Positions 42,031-50,070 of a DNA stretch of 64,000 nucleotides are shown piece by piece. The position numbers were made by a program, and so were the translations under genes. This DNA is from an uncultured Christensenella sp. (lineage in GTDB: Bacteria; Bacillota_A; Clostridia; Christensenellales; Borkfalkiaceae): positions 3,670-67,669 of the forward strand of contig CAJTTC010000010.1 in the NCBI GenBank assembly GCA_910579295.1. Direction: 5' to 3'. How positions within the stretch are numbered: position 1 is the first letter of the stretch; the number at the start of each line of letters is the position of its first letter. The notes under the pieces were generated by a model. The model made no database searches. It was given only the letters and a program-made list of their open reading frames with translations, and was not told the DNA's origin.

Positions 42031-42873
42031 ATGTATAAAATCGTTAAAAAACGCGTCTTAAATCCCACCGTTACGATGATGGATATTCTCGCGCCTATGG
42101 TAGCAAAAAAGGCTCAGGCGGGGCAGTTCATTATTTTGAGAGTAGACGAAAACGGCGAGAGAATACCGCTTACCGTGGCGGGATATGACAGAGAGATGGG
42201 CACGGTCAAGATAATTTTTCAGATTGTCGGCGGCACGACTATGCGTTTAAACGCCAAAAACGAGGGTGAATATATATGTGATTTCGTAGGGCCTTTGGGC
42301 TGCGCCACGAGGACGGACGGCATTAAAAAGGTGTGTATAGTCGGCGGCGGCGTGGGTTGCGCTATTGCCCTTCCCGTGGCTCAGCGCTTTAAGGAGCTCG
42401 GGTGCGAGGTACACTCCATAATAGGTTTCAGAAATAAGGATTTACTTATATTGGAGGACGAGTTTAAGGCGTGCTCCGACAAGCTGACGGTAATGACGGA
42501 CGACGGCAGCTACGGCAGACAGGGCGTAGTCACCGTTCCTTTAAAGGAAGAGATAGAGGCGGGCGAGAAGTTCGACGAGGTTATAACCATAGGGCCGCTC
42601 ATAATGATGAAATTCGTTGTCGCTACGACAAAGCCCTACGGCATACCCACGACCGTATCTATGAACCCCATAATGATAGACGGCACGGGAATGTGCGGCG
42701 GCTGTCGGTTGACCGTCGGCGGGCAGACAAAGTTTGCATGCGTCGACGGGCCTGACTTCAACGGCTTCGAGGTGGACTTCGACGAGGCGATGACCCGCGC
42801 TTCCGCATATGCAGATTTCGAGCGCCGCGAGAGAGAGGCGTGCTGTAACCTTTTGAACAAGGAGATAAAGTAA
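42031..42873 (+). CDS. NfnA-like ferredoxin:NADP+ oxidoreductase small subunit
   Basis: A 280-residue flavoprotein of the dihydroorotate-dehydrogenase electron-transfer (PyrK-like) family. An FAD-binding beta-barrel is followed by an NAD-binding domain (VCIVGGGVGCAIALP) and a C-terminal [2Fe-2S] region with MCGGCRLTVGG and FACVDGP. Next to a GltD-like partner this is the small subunit of NADH-dependent reduced ferredoxin:NADP+ oxidoreductase (NfnA), or sulfide dehydrogenase SudB, its close relative. It bifurcates electrons among NADH, NADPH and ferredoxin. The next gene begins directly after its stop. Confidence 0.88.
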   Translation: MYKIVKKRVLNPTVTMMDILAPMVAKKAQAGQFIILRVDENGERIPLTVAGYDREMGTVKIIFQIVGGTTMRLNAKNEGEYICDFVGPLGCATRTDGIKKVCIVGGGVGCAIALPVAQRFKELGCEVHSIIGFRNKDLLILEDEFKACSDKLTVMTDDGSYGRQGVVTVPLKEEIEAGEKFDEVITIGPLIMMKFVVATTKPYGIPTTVSMNPIMIDGTGMCGGCRLTVGGQTKFACVDGPDFNGFEVDFDEAMTRASAYADFERREREACCNLLNKEIK

Positions 42874-44286
42874 ATGGCAATCAATCCTAAGAAAAACGAA
42901 ATGCCCGTGCAGGAGGCAAAGACGCGCGCCCGCAATTTTAAAGAGGTTGCGCTCGGCTACACTCCCGAAATTGCCGTTGCCGAGGCTGACAGATGTTTAA
43001 ACTGTAAAAATAAGCCGTGCGTGAGCGGTTGCCCCGTTAATGTCGAAATCCCGTCGTTCATAACAAAGGTTAAGGAGGGCGATTTTGAGGGCGCGTATGC
43101 GATTATCTCCCAAAGCTCTTCGCTTCCCGCGGTGTGCGGCAGAGTGTGCCCGCAGGAAACCCAGTGCGAAAGTAAGTGCACGCTCGGAATTAAGTTCGAG
43201 CCCGTCGGCATAGGCAGGCTTGAAAGGTTCGTCGCGGACTATCATAACGGGCACAGTCACGGCGAAATTGCCTTACCCGCGTCAAACGGTCACAGGGTGG
43301 CGGTAGTCGGCTCCGGACCTTCGGGTTTGACTTGCGCGGGCGACCTTGCCAAAAAGGGCTATAAAGTAACCGTATTCGAGGCGCTCCACCTTGCGGGCGG
43401 CGTGCTTGTGTACGGCATACCCGAATTCAGATTGCCGAAGTCCATAGTGCAGAAAGAGGTGGAAACGCTGAAAAAATACGGCGTGGACGTCGAAACAAAC
43501 GTCGTCGTCGGCAAGACTATCACCATTGACGAGCTGTTCGAGGACGGCTATGAGGCGGTGTTTGTCGGAAGCGGCGCGGGCTTGCCCCGATTTATGGGTA
43601 TCCCCGGCGAAAGCTTAAAGGGCGTATATTCGGCTAACGAATTTCTGACCCGAAGCAATCTGATGAAGGCGTATAAGGAGGACAGCCGTACGCCCATACT
43701 TCGCGGCAGAAACGTGGCGGTTGTAGGCGGCGGCAACGTCGCAATGGACGCGGCGCGCACGGCGTTGAGGTTGGGCGCGGACAACGTATACATAGTTTAC
43801 CGCCGCTCTATGGACGAGCTTCCCGCAAGAAAAGAAGAGGTTGAGCACGCTCGGGAAGAGGGCATCAAGTTTGAAATTTTGCGCAACCCCGTAGAGCTCA
43901 TCGGCTATAACAATCCCGCGGACAGGCGCGACCCCAAAAACGGAAGCGTAGTCGGAATGAAAGTTATCAAGTGCGAGCTGGGCGAGCCCGACGAAAAGGG
44001 CAGGCGCAGACCCGTAGAGGTAAAAGGGAGCGAGTACGTAATCGACGTCGACTGCGTGATTATGTCTATCGGCACGAGCCCCAACCCGCTCATTAAAAAC
44101 ACAACGGCGGGCTTGGAAGTCAACAGGCACGGCGGCATAATCGTCGAGGAGGAAACGGGCAAGACCTCTAAGGACGGCGTGTATGCGGGCGGCGACGCCG
44201 TTACGGGCGCGGCTACGGTTATACTTGCAATGGGAGCAGGCAAAACTGCGGCAAAGGCAATCGACGAATATCTTTGCAAAAAATAG
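42874..44286 (+). CDS. NfnB-like / GltD-type flavoprotein subunit
   Basis: A 470-residue protein annotated in databases as NADPH-dependent glutamate synthase small subunit. N-terminal [4Fe-4S] cysteines (CLNCKNKPCVSGCP; CGRVCPQETQCESKC), FAD-binding GSGPSGLTCAGDLA and NADPH-binding VVGGGNVAMDAARTA are present. No glutamate synthase large subunit is nearby, and the gene abuts the PyrK-like subunit with no gap, so an NfnB role in transhydrogenation with ferredoxin is the better reading. Confidence 0.88.
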   Translation: MAINPKKNEMPVQEAKTRARNFKEVALGYTPEIAVAEADRCLNCKNKPCVSGCPVNVEIPSFITKVKEGDFEGAYAIISQSSSLPAVCGRVCPQETQCESKCTLGIKFEPVGIGRLERFVADYHNGHSHGEIALPASNGHRVAVVGSGPSGLTCAGDLAKKGYKVTVFEALHLAGGVLVYGIPEFRLPKSIVQKEVETLKKYGVDVETNVVVGKTITIDELFEDGYEAVFVGSGAGLPRFMGIPGESLKGVYSANEFLTRSNLMKAYKEDSRTPILRGRNVAVVGGGNVAMDAARTALRLGADNVYIVYRRSMDELPARKEEVEHAREEGIKFEILRNPVELIGYNNPADRRDPKNGSVVGMKVIKCELGEPDEKGRRRPVEVKGSEYVIDVDCVIMSIGTSPNPLIKNTTAGLEVNRHGGIIVEEETGKTSKDGVYAGGDAVTGAATVILAMGAGKTAAKAIDEYLCKK

Positions 44287-44299
44287 GCATATTAAAGGT

Positions 44300-44710
44300 A
44301 TGATTATGGAAGTAGAGCTTGAAAAACTGACGGACTACGCGCAGAGCGTAAACGTTTATAACGAAGGTGAGCATTCGGTTTATACGGTAGGCGAAGATAA
44401 ATTCAACGAAATTTGCGCAAGGTGGAACGCAATGCTTGACGGCGCGCACATAATGCCCGCGTTCGGTGTAAGTCTGCACGCGCAAACGGTAAAGGAGTTG
44501 AAGCGCGGCGTTTGGGCGGAGTTTGTTTTCGGACAGGAATATTGGTCAAACGGAATGCCTTACGAAAAATTGCTTGTAAGCGTTAAGCCCGATTGGTGCG
44601 GCTTTAATATTGTAAGGTACACCGCCGAGCGCGGCTATGACGGCAGGTGCTTCTATTACGATTTGGTCGGCAAAAATATGTCCGATTTTTACAATACAAT
44701 AATTAAATAA
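44300..44710 (+). CDS. Hypothetical protein
   Basis: A 136-residue soluble protein I do not recognise. It is mixed in charge, with aromatic-rich stretches (FGQEYWSNGMPYEKLLVSVK and GYDGRCFYYDL). Two starts are possible, ATG 44300 or 44306; AAAGG lies just upstream of both. It follows nfnB by 13 bases and precedes a strong terminator, so it is probably the last gene of that operon. Confidence 0.65.
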   Translation: MIMEVELEKLTDYAQSVNVYNEGEHSVYTVGEDKFNEICARWNAMLDGAHIMPAFGVSLHAQTVKELKRGVWAEFVFGQEYWSNGMPYEKLLVSVKPDWCGFNIVRYTAERGYDGRCFYYDLVGKNMSDFYNTIIK

Positions 44711-44713
44711 CCA

Positions 44714-44738
44714 AAGGCGCGGTTTTCAACCGCGCCTT
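44714..44738. terminator. Bidirectional terminator between convergent genes
   Basis: AAGGCGCGGTT pairs with AACCGCGCCTT around TTC, separating the nfn operon from the convergent gene at 44740. Confidence 0.75.
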
Positions 44739-44739
44739 A

Positions 44740-45021
44740 TTAGTCTTCGCTTATAATTTTTTGTACGTCAATTCCTATTCTTATGCATAGGTTAAGCATT
44801 TTCAAACACATTTCGTAAAATTTATCCTCGTAATAATTTTCCACTTTAACGGCGTATTCGTCGATAATTTTAAATTGCTCTTCCGAAAATTTTTCCTTTA
44901 AGTTTTTTCTGCTTTCCAGCATTGTTTTAAGATAGCCGACTTCATCAGCTTTTCTTATTTCGTCTTGCCATTTTTCAAAATACGCGCCCTCAATCAAGCC
45001 AAAAATAGTTGAATTTTCCAT
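44740..45021 (-). CDS. Hypothetical protein of the XRE/operator cassette
   Basis: A 93-residue charged, helical protein (14 or so Glu, many Lys) of unknown family. It has a strong ribosome binding site (AAGGAAGG five bases before the ATG on the minus strand) and a perfect consensus promoter overlapped by palindromic operators. It is transcribed away from two small XRE regulators. Composition is more AT-rich than the surroundings, suggesting separate ancestry. It could be the effector of a small regulatory or toxin-antitoxin-like unit; this is a guess. Confidence 0.65.
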   Translation of the reverse strand: MENSTIFGLIEGAYFEKWQDEIRKADEVGYLKTMLESRKNLKEKFSEEQFKIIDEYAVKVENYYEDKFYEMCLKMLNLCIRIGIDVQKIISED

Positions 45022-45037
45022 AAAGTCCTTCCTTGTT

Positions 45038-45092
45038 AGTCATTATGACTATATTATATGGGTCAATTTGACTCATGTCAAGTCAAATTGAC
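45038..45092 (-). promoter_or_regulatory. Promoter embedded in a three-site operator array
   Basis: Minus-strand promoter TTGACA (45081-45076), 17 bases, TATAAT (45058-45053). Three palindromes of GTCA/TGAC half-sites flank and overlap it: AGTCATTATGACT (45038-45050, past the -10), GTCAATTTGAC (45062-45072, in the spacer) and GTCAAATTGAC (45082-45092, upstream of the -35). This is a textbook repressor region; the XRE protein encoded next door is the likely ligand. Confidence 0.75.
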
Positions 45093-45114
45093 TAGCTATT
45101 GTTAAAATTAGAGT

Positions 45115-45342
45115 ATGCAATCAAATGGAAACGAAAAAAATTATATAATGATTTTTGCAAATCGTTTAAAAGAATTGAGAAATGAAGCTAAGTTAAGCAG
45201 GGACGAGGTTGCACAAAAATTAGGGGTAGCTTTAAGCACGTATGCAAATTGGGAACAAGGTAGAAGATGCCCTAATGTTTATGAGATTTATAAAATTATA
45301 GAAATTTTTGAAATTGAAGCGAATGAATTGTTTGAGATTTAA
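45115..45342 (+). CDS. XRE-family transcriptional regulator (small)
   Basis: A 75-residue helix-turn-helix protein: LRNEAKLSRDEVAQKLGVAL, then STYANWEQGRRCPNVYEIYK and the C-terminal helix. It is essentially a bare DNA-binding domain. There is no clear ribosome binding site upstream of ATG 45115 (or 45148), which suggests a short leader or weak expression. It is divergent from the 44740 gene across the operator array, the typical position for an autoregulating repressor. Confidence 0.85.
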   Translation: MQSNGNEKNYIMIFANRLKELRNEAKLSRDEVAQKLGVALSTYANWEQGRRCPNVYEIYKIIEIFEIEANELFEI

Positions 45343-45359
45343 ACGAACAATATTATTAA

Positions 45360-45563
45360 ATGAAAATTTTTGCAGAAAGATTAAAAGAATTGAGAATAGC
45401 AAAAAAGCTTAGTCAAAGAGGGTTAGCGGCGCAAACGCAAATTAGTCCGTCTGCAATAAAGCAGTGGGAGAACGAAAGCCGAGTGCCCAATGCGGAGGCT
45501 GTTGTAACTTTGGCTAAATTTTTTGGCGTAAGCGCAGACTATTTATTAGGATTAGAAGATTAA
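45360..45563 (+). CDS. XRE-family transcriptional regulator (second copy)
   Basis: A 67-residue helix-turn-helix protein: LRIAKKLSQRGLAAQTQISP, SAIKQWENESRVPNAEAV and SADYLLGLED, the standard end of small clostridial XRE proteins. It starts 18 bases after the first regulator, without an evident ribosome binding site. Two tandem bare HTH proteins differ from each other in the recognition helix, so they may bind different half-sites or form heterodimers. Confidence 0.85.
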   Translation: MKIFAERLKELRIAKKLSQRGLAAQTQISPSAIKQWENESRVPNAEAVVTLAKFFGVSADYLLGLED

Positions 45564-45631
45564 TACCCGCAACCTTGGCTTCCCCCTTCCAAATGGGAAA
45601 GCAAGGGTTAGTATTATTCCAAAAAAAATAA

Positions 45632-45664
45632 AATTCCCGCGCACGCAGTGCGCGGGAATTATTG
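45632..45664. terminator. Terminator at the end of the TSCPD gene
   Basis: A perfect stem AATTCCCGCGCAC/GTGCGCGGGAATT with a 3-base loop. On the minus strand it ends in a T-rich run (from the plus-strand A tract before 45632), so it probably serves the TSCPD gene. Confidence 0.75.
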
Positions 45665-45666
45665 TT

Positions 45667-45915
45667 TCAAATTGAATTTTTATATGCTTCGATAGCTTTT
45701 GAAAGTTGGTCGGGACAGGAAGTGCCGTTTTTGCACAGCGTGCCCTTTAAAACCGAGGCAATCTCGTCAATATCTCTGCCCTCGCACAGCTTGGCAACGC
45801 CCTGTAAATTGCCGCGGCAACCGCCCTCGAAGCTGAGGGAGTGCATTCTGTTGTTTTCGTCAACCTCGAATTGGATTGTGCGCGAGCACGTTCCGCTTGT
45901 CTTATAAGTAAACAT
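45667..45915 (-). CDS. TSCPD domain protein
   Basis: An 82-residue protein of the TSCPD family named for its motif, seen here as TSCPDQLSKAI near the C-terminus. Other conserved cysteines occur in SGTCSRTIQ and GGCRGNLQG. In some ribonucleotide reductases a TSCPD domain is fused at the C-terminus; free-standing ones such as this have unknown function and may bind metal or a nucleotide. It lies 9 bases after the DUF4364 gene in the same operon. Confidence 0.85.
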   Translation of the reverse strand: MFTYKTSGTCSRTIQFEVDENNRMHSLSFEGGCRGNLQGVAKLCEGRDIDEIASVLKGTLCKNGTSCPDQLSKAIEAYKNSI

Positions 45916-45924
45916 ATTTCACCT

Positions 45925-46461
45925 TTAATCGCACAGATTTTCGTAAATAACCGAATAGACGTCGGCGGCTTTTTCTTCCCACTTCTTATAAATCTTGTTG
46001 GCGGTCTTTCTGTCGGGAACGACAAATTTAAGCTCAAGCATAGGCTGAACGGGCGCAAGAATTTTCAAAAAAACCGTATACGTGCCGTCCTTGTTCAGGT
46101 AGTAATCCGATTGACATTCCTGCCTGTTCTTATATTTCGCGCTGTTCATCTTAACGAACCGTGAAATTTCCTCGCGCATGCTCTTGGGAATATTTATGTA
46201 AAAGTTGGCAAGCGTCTCTCTGCCGTCGGTAGTAATCGAATAGAGGGGGTCTTCGTCGCTGCTCACAACGTAAATAAAATTATCGTCAATGAGTTTGTGT
46301 ATGACGTTTACGCAGTCCATATACCCCATCCAATCGTTGGACGTGGAGCACATATCGACGATAGTCCGCTCCGAAAGCGCGCTTTCCATCTTGTCGAAAA
46401 CGAATAAAATTATTAATTTGTTGGTAGATGTTTCCGCAGATTTAATCATAACGCGCCGCAA
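45925..46461 (-). CDS. DUF4364 family protein
   Basis: A 178-residue protein of DUF4364, common in Clostridia. The N-terminal half resembles a winged helix (ALSERTIVDMCSTS then DCVNVIHKLIDDNFIYVV), so a DNA-binding regulator is likely. The start may be TTG at 46461, which has AAGGGC upstream, or ATG at 46449. It forms a two-gene unit with the TSCPD protein. Confidence 0.8.
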   Translation of the reverse strand: MRRVMIKSAETSTNKLIILFVFDKMESALSERTIVDMCSTSNDWMGYMDCVNVIHKLIDDNFIYVVSSDEDPLYSITTDGRETLANFYINIPKSMREEISRFVKMNSAKYKNRQECQSDYYLNKDGTYTVFLKILAPVQPMLELKFVVPDRKTANKIYKKWEEKAADVYSVIYENLCD

Positions 46462-46617
46462 AAAATTGCCCTTGTAATAAAATGCTTATTAATTATAACT
46501 AATATTGCAATTAAAATCAAGATATTTATGCGAAAAATATTTTATTTTGTTTTAATTTGTGATATAATGCGTTTGCGGTGGCAAAAAACACCGCTAAAAT
46601 GAACATACGGTGAATAA

Positions 46618-47436
46618 GTGGAAACGACGATTACTCAGATTAAGGACTTTTTAAGTAAGTGTGAAGAGGTTAAAAACTGCAAATTCATAATGGCTACAAC
46701 CAGAATTAAGGATTTGCTTAAATCCATAGTCAACAGCGCGGAACTGTACGAGCTTTTCAATACCGTAGCCGCCAACTTCGACTATACCGCCGCCAAGCAA
46801 AAGTGCTTAGTCGACGACCCCGCTTTCGGTCACAGCAAGGTTTTGTTGCCCGATACGATAGGCGACAGGTTGGCGTTTATTTTCTGCCTCTTGGTTGAGT
46901 TCGACCGCAACGATATCAATTTTAACGCGTTTTTACAGAAATATTACCCCAAGGACGGCAGTTATTACGCAAGCTATCACTTGTTCTGCGACGAGGTTAT
47001 CGGCAGCTTGGAGAGCATAATATGCGACGTGTTTGCGCAGGAATTGGGTGCGGAGCAGGCTTTACAGGCAATGCAACAGCCCGCTCGGATAACGTATAAC
47101 GGTCAGTCCGCCGAACAGCCTGTCGCACAACCCGAACAGGCGCAACCCGAGCCGCGCATAGCTTTCAACGCTCAGTCTGCGGCGTTGATCAATATGGTTT
47201 GTATGCTTATAGACAGCGAGAAAGAAACGGTCTGTTCGTCAACGCTCAAAGACGACGATAAAGAGGCGGCGTTAATGTTGTTGGACAGTCTTGCGGCGGC
47301 GGTACGCGCGGGCGACGGAGCGCTCATAAAATCGCTCACCTGCGGATATAATTATTTAGTAATGAACACTCAATTCGTCAGCGACAGCGTATCCGAGTTA
47401 TTCGAAGCCGTAAGCGAATATTTGGGAGCAATATGA
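46618..47436 (+). CDS. Hypothetical protein with Gln/Pro/Glu linker
   Basis: A 272-residue protein I do not recognise. Two helical parts (residues about 1-140 and 180-272) are joined by a linker rich in Gln, Glu, Pro and Ala (EQPVAQPEQAQPEPR). No membrane segment or catalytic motif is seen. The start is GTG 46618, with GGTGA just upstream. It overlaps the Nudix gene by 4 bases, so the two are translated together. Confidence 0.65.
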   Translation: METTITQIKDFLSKCEEVKNCKFIMATTRIKDLLKSIVNSAELYELFNTVAANFDYTAAKQKCLVDDPAFGHSKVLLPDTIGDRLAFIFCLLVEFDRNDINFNAFLQKYYPKDGSYYASYHLFCDEVIGSLESIICDVFAQELGAEQALQAMQQPARITYNGQSAEQPVAQPEQAQPEPRIAFNAQSAALINMVCMLIDSEKETVCSSTLKDDDKEAALMLLDSLAAAVRAGDGALIKSLTCGYNYLVMNTQFVSDSVSELFEAVSEYLGAI

Positions 47437-47972
47437 ATTTCACCGAAAAGCAATTATCTTCCGAGCTGATATACGACGGCAAAATTTTAAAGCTGAGCGT
47501 AGATAAGGTCGAGTTGCCCGATAAAACGCAGTCCACGCGCGAGTGCGTACGTCATTGCGGCGGCGCGGCAGTTCTGCTTATCAAGGACGAAAAGGTTGCG
47601 CTCGTCAGACAGCACCGCTATCTCTACGGCAAGGATATTTACGAAATACCCGCGGGAAAAATGGAGGAGGGCGAAGACCCGAAGTCAGCCGCCGAACGCG
47701 AATGCGAGGAGGAAACGGGCTACCGTGCCGAGTGCGGGCATTTTCTGGATATTTATCCGTCGCCCGGTTACACCGACGAAATAATTCACATATATTTGGC
47801 GCAAAACGCTGAGTTTATCGGCGCGCACACCGACGACGGAGAGTTTTTAAGCTGTCTATTCGTGCCTCTTAGCGAGGTTGTCGCAATGATATCGCGAGGC
47901 GAAATCTGCGACGCCAAAACCGTGGCGGCAATATATAAATACGTTGCGGAAAAAGCCGAAAAACCTGTTTGA
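47433..47972 (+). CDS. Nudix hydrolase, ADP-ribose pyrophosphatase type
   Basis: A 179-residue Nudix protein. The Nudix box is intact: GKMEEGEDPKSAAERECEEE followed by TGY (about residues 74-96). Upstream KVALVRQHRYLYGKDIYEIPAG is typical of ADP-ribose pyrophosphatase NudF. It hydrolyses ADP-ribose to AMP and ribose-5-phosphate. Its neighbour at 46618 is coupled by an ATGA overlap. A terminator follows. Confidence 0.92.
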   Translation: MNFTEKQLSSELIYDGKILKLSVDKVELPDKTQSTRECVRHCGGAAVLLIKDEKVALVRQHRYLYGKDIYEIPAGKMEEGEDPKSAAERECEEETGYRAECGHFLDIYPSPGYTDEIIHIYLAQNAEFIGAHTDDGEFLSCLFVPLSEVVAMISRGEICDAKTVAAIYKYVAEKAEKPV

Positions 47973-47995
47973 TTTTTACAAATCATAAAATAATA

Positions 47996-48020
47996 AAAGG
48001 GGTCGTAAAGACCCCTTTAA
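47996..48020 (+). terminator. Terminator of the Nudix operon
   Basis: AAAGGGGTC pairs with GACCCCTTT around GTAAA, followed by AAGTTT; it can also serve the convergent small gene at 48041. Confidence 0.75.
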
Positions 48021-48040
48021 GTTTAATAGCGGTAAATTAA

Positions 48041-48253
48041 TCAGTTGCAACCGCAGCCGCAGCTGTTGCCGCCGCAGAACAGGTTGTTCAGAGTGCCGTT
48101 TTTCCACATACTGTAAATAAGAGCTATGAGTATGGGAGTACAGCTACCGGCAAGAACGCCTTCAAGTCCGTTGCCGCTACAGCCGGACGCGATAAGTAAC
48201 AGAATGAGTATCCAGAGGCAGCTGTTGCAGCCGCTATTAGCAAAAATGTTCAT
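48041..48253 (-). CDS. Small cysteine-rich membrane protein
   Basis: A 70-residue protein with nine cysteines, a hydrophobic span near residues 13-24 and another near 38-50, and a C-terminal Gly/Cys tail (CGGNSCGCGCN). This matches the small clostridial proteins annotated as chorion-class high-cysteine (HCB) proteins, function unknown. It has an ideal ribosome binding site (AGGAGG seven bases before ATG) and its own promoter, so it is strongly expressed. Confidence 0.7.
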   Translation of the reverse strand: MNIFANSGCNSCLWILILLLIASGCSGNGLEGVLAGSCTPILIALIYSMWKNGTLNNLFCGGNSCGCGCN

Positions 48254-48334
48254 GGTTTTCCTCCTGTAATAGACTCTGCAAGGCGTTATGTAAATTTTTG
48301 TGAGGTCCTTGCAGGTTAGCCACTTTCGTTATGC

Positions 48335-48363
48335 TTTATACTAAATAATATTTATCGGCGCAA
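48335..48363 (-). promoter_or_regulatory. Promoter of the Cys-rich small protein
   Basis: Minus strand TTGCGC (48363-48358), 17 bases, TATAAA (48340-48335). The leader to the ATG is about 80 bases. Confidence 0.65.
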
Positions 48364-48386
48364 AAAAATGTTACAGCTCAATTTAC

Positions 48387-48415
48387 TTGCCAACTTTGCG
48401 GTATAATGCTATAAT
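48387..48415 (+). promoter_or_regulatory. Promoter of the ECF transporter gene
   Basis: TTGCCA (48387-48392), 17 bases, TATAAT (48410-48415). It creates a leader of about 129 bases with paired elements. Confidence 0.75.
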
Positions 48416-48421
48416 TAGATT

Positions 48422-48550
48422 AAATTTGTATAGATTTTTATCTTATTTCGGTACTTTTCGGCGGGTATTGCACGGCAAGCCCGACCGTACATAAGTATAA
48501 TAAATTTTTTGTCGCGGATATTCCCAAACGGAAATCCGACGGAGGTATTT
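48422..48550 (+). promoter_or_regulatory. Structured leader of the ECF S-component gene
   Basis: Two hairpins lie in the untranslated leader. GTAC, CGG and CGGG (from about 48452) pair with CCCG, CCG and TAC (to about 48492). GTCG, GGAT and TTCC (from about 48511) pair with GGAA, ATCC and GAC (to about 48541), ending just before the GGAGG ribosome binding site. No known riboswitch consensus was recognised. It could control translation. Confidence 0.4.
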
Positions 48551-49249
48551 ATGGAAAAGACCAAGAGGTCGTTCTTTACCGCTAAAAACATTTCGTATCT
48601 GGCGGTGTTGGTGGCGCTCGTTGCAGTGCTTCAGTGTTTCGGCGGCAATATCAAAATTGCAGGGCTCAGCTTAAATCTGGCTCTCGTGCCGATAGCTCTC
48701 GGGGCGATTTTGTTCGGCCCGTTAGTCGGCTCGATTCTCGGATTTATCTGCGGGCTGATAGTAACGATTTACGGTGTAAGCGGAAGCGAGCCGTTTACGT
48801 TCTTCCTGTTCGGGCAAAGCCCCGTAATTACCGTTTTACTCTGCCTTGTTAAAACGACGGCGGCGGGTGCGGTTGCAGGCTGGATATACCGTCTTATAGC
48901 CAAAAAGAGCAAGATTGCCGCGGTTTTCGTTGCTTCTGCGCTCGTCCCCATAGTAAATACGGGTATTTTTTCGATAGGCTGTTTTATTGTATACGACGAT
49001 ATTCTGGCTTTTCTTCAAAGCGCGGGGCTGGATATGTCGGGAATGTCTGCGGCGTACGTAGTTTTCGTCGTAGTAATTACCTGGAACTTCTTTATAGAGC
49101 TTCTGACAAGCTTGCTTCTTGCGCCCGCAGTGGCGACCGTAACGCGCGTAGTCGAAAAGCAGATAACGCTTAACAAGCGCGCGGAGAATGCCGTTGACGA
49201 AGCGGAGGATAAAAACGTTGCGGACGGCGACGGTGATAACGCGGAATAA
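48551..49249 (+). CDS. ECF transporter S component, probably pantothenate
   Basis: A 232-residue membrane protein with about six membrane segments. The S-component signature is visible: ISYLAVLVALVAVLQ, then LNLALVPIALGAILFGPLVG in the second and third segments. S components capture a vitamin and dock on a shared EcfAAT energiser. The next gene is coaX (3 bases away), so pantothenate is the likely substrate, as in PanT. ATG 48551 follows GGAGGTATTT. The C-terminal tail is acidic. Confidence 0.85.
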   Translation: MEKTKRSFFTAKNISYLAVLVALVAVLQCFGGNIKIAGLSLNLALVPIALGAILFGPLVGSILGFICGLIVTIYGVSGSEPFTFFLFGQSPVITVLLCLVKTTAAGAVAGWIYRLIAKKSKIAAVFVASALVPIVNTGIFSIGCFIVYDDILAFLQSAGLDMSGMSAAYVVFVVVITWNFFIELLTSLLLAPAVATVTRVVEKQITLNKRAENAVDEAEDKNVADGDGDNAE

Positions 49250-49252
49250 TTT

Positions 49253-50032
49253 ATGATAATCTGTCTTGACGTTGGTAATACGAATATTAAGTACGCTCTG
49301 TTCGACGGCGACGAATTAAAGCTTTCGTTTCGCGTGGCAACCGAGCACAAAAAGACCTCGGACGAGTACGGCGGTCAACTGCTCAACATCCTTTCAAACA
49401 AGGGGATAGCGGCTTCTGAAATCGACGGCGGAATAATTTCCTCCGTTGTGCCGCCCCTCGACTATACTCTTGAAAGAATGTGCAAAATCTATCTTAAAAT
49501 AAAGCCGCTTATGCTCGGCGCGGGCTTAAAGACGGGGCTGAATTTAAAGGTGGATAACGCGCGCGAGGTCGGCGCCGACAGGGTTGTAAACAACGTTGCG
49601 GCAGTCAAAAAATACGGAGCTCCGCTCATCGTCATAGATTTCGGCACGGCGACGACTTTCAACGCCGTTAACGAAAGGGGCGAGTTTATCGGCGGTGTAA
49701 TCGCTCCCGGCATAAAGGGCTCGCTTGAAAGTCTTGTAAACGGCACGGCTAAATTGCCGCGGGTGGAGATAGAGCGTCCGCAAAGGGTTATAGGTACAAA
49801 CACAGTCACGAATATGCAGTCGGGAATTGTTTTCGGCTTTGCGGGGCTTGTCGAGTATATCGTTAAAAAGATTAAAAAGGAAATGAAGACCGAAAACGTC
49901 AAAACCATAGCGACAGGCGGCTTTTCCGAGGTGATTGCCGAGGAGATATCCTGCATAGACAAGGTTGACAAGCTTCTCACGTTAGAGGGCTTGAAATATC
50001 TGTATAATCTGAATGCGGATACGAATAAGTAA
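49253..50032 (+). CDS. coaX: Type III pantothenate kinase
   Basis: A 259-residue CoaX of the ASKHA fold. The phosphate motifs DVGNTNIKYALFDGDEL (about 4-20) and DFGTATTFNAVNERGEFIGG with PGIKGSLESL are conserved, and the AREVGADRVVNNVAA segment has the catalytic aspartate. It phosphorylates pantothenate, the first step of coenzyme A synthesis. With the ECF S component it makes an uptake-and-activation pair. Confidence 0.96.
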   Translation: MIICLDVGNTNIKYALFDGDELKLSFRVATEHKKTSDEYGGQLLNILSNKGIAASEIDGGIISSVVPPLDYTLERMCKIYLKIKPLMLGAGLKTGLNLKVDNAREVGADRVVNNVAAVKKYGAPLIVIDFGTATTFNAVNERGEFIGGVIAPGIKGSLESLVNGTAKLPRVEIERPQRVIGTNTVTNMQSGIVFGFAGLVEYIVKKIKKEMKTENVKTIATGGFSEVIAEEISCIDKVDKLLTLEGLKYLYNLNADTNK

Positions 50033-50070
50033 GTTGTTGCAATCGGAAAGAGCGTAAGGAGGACGGTATT

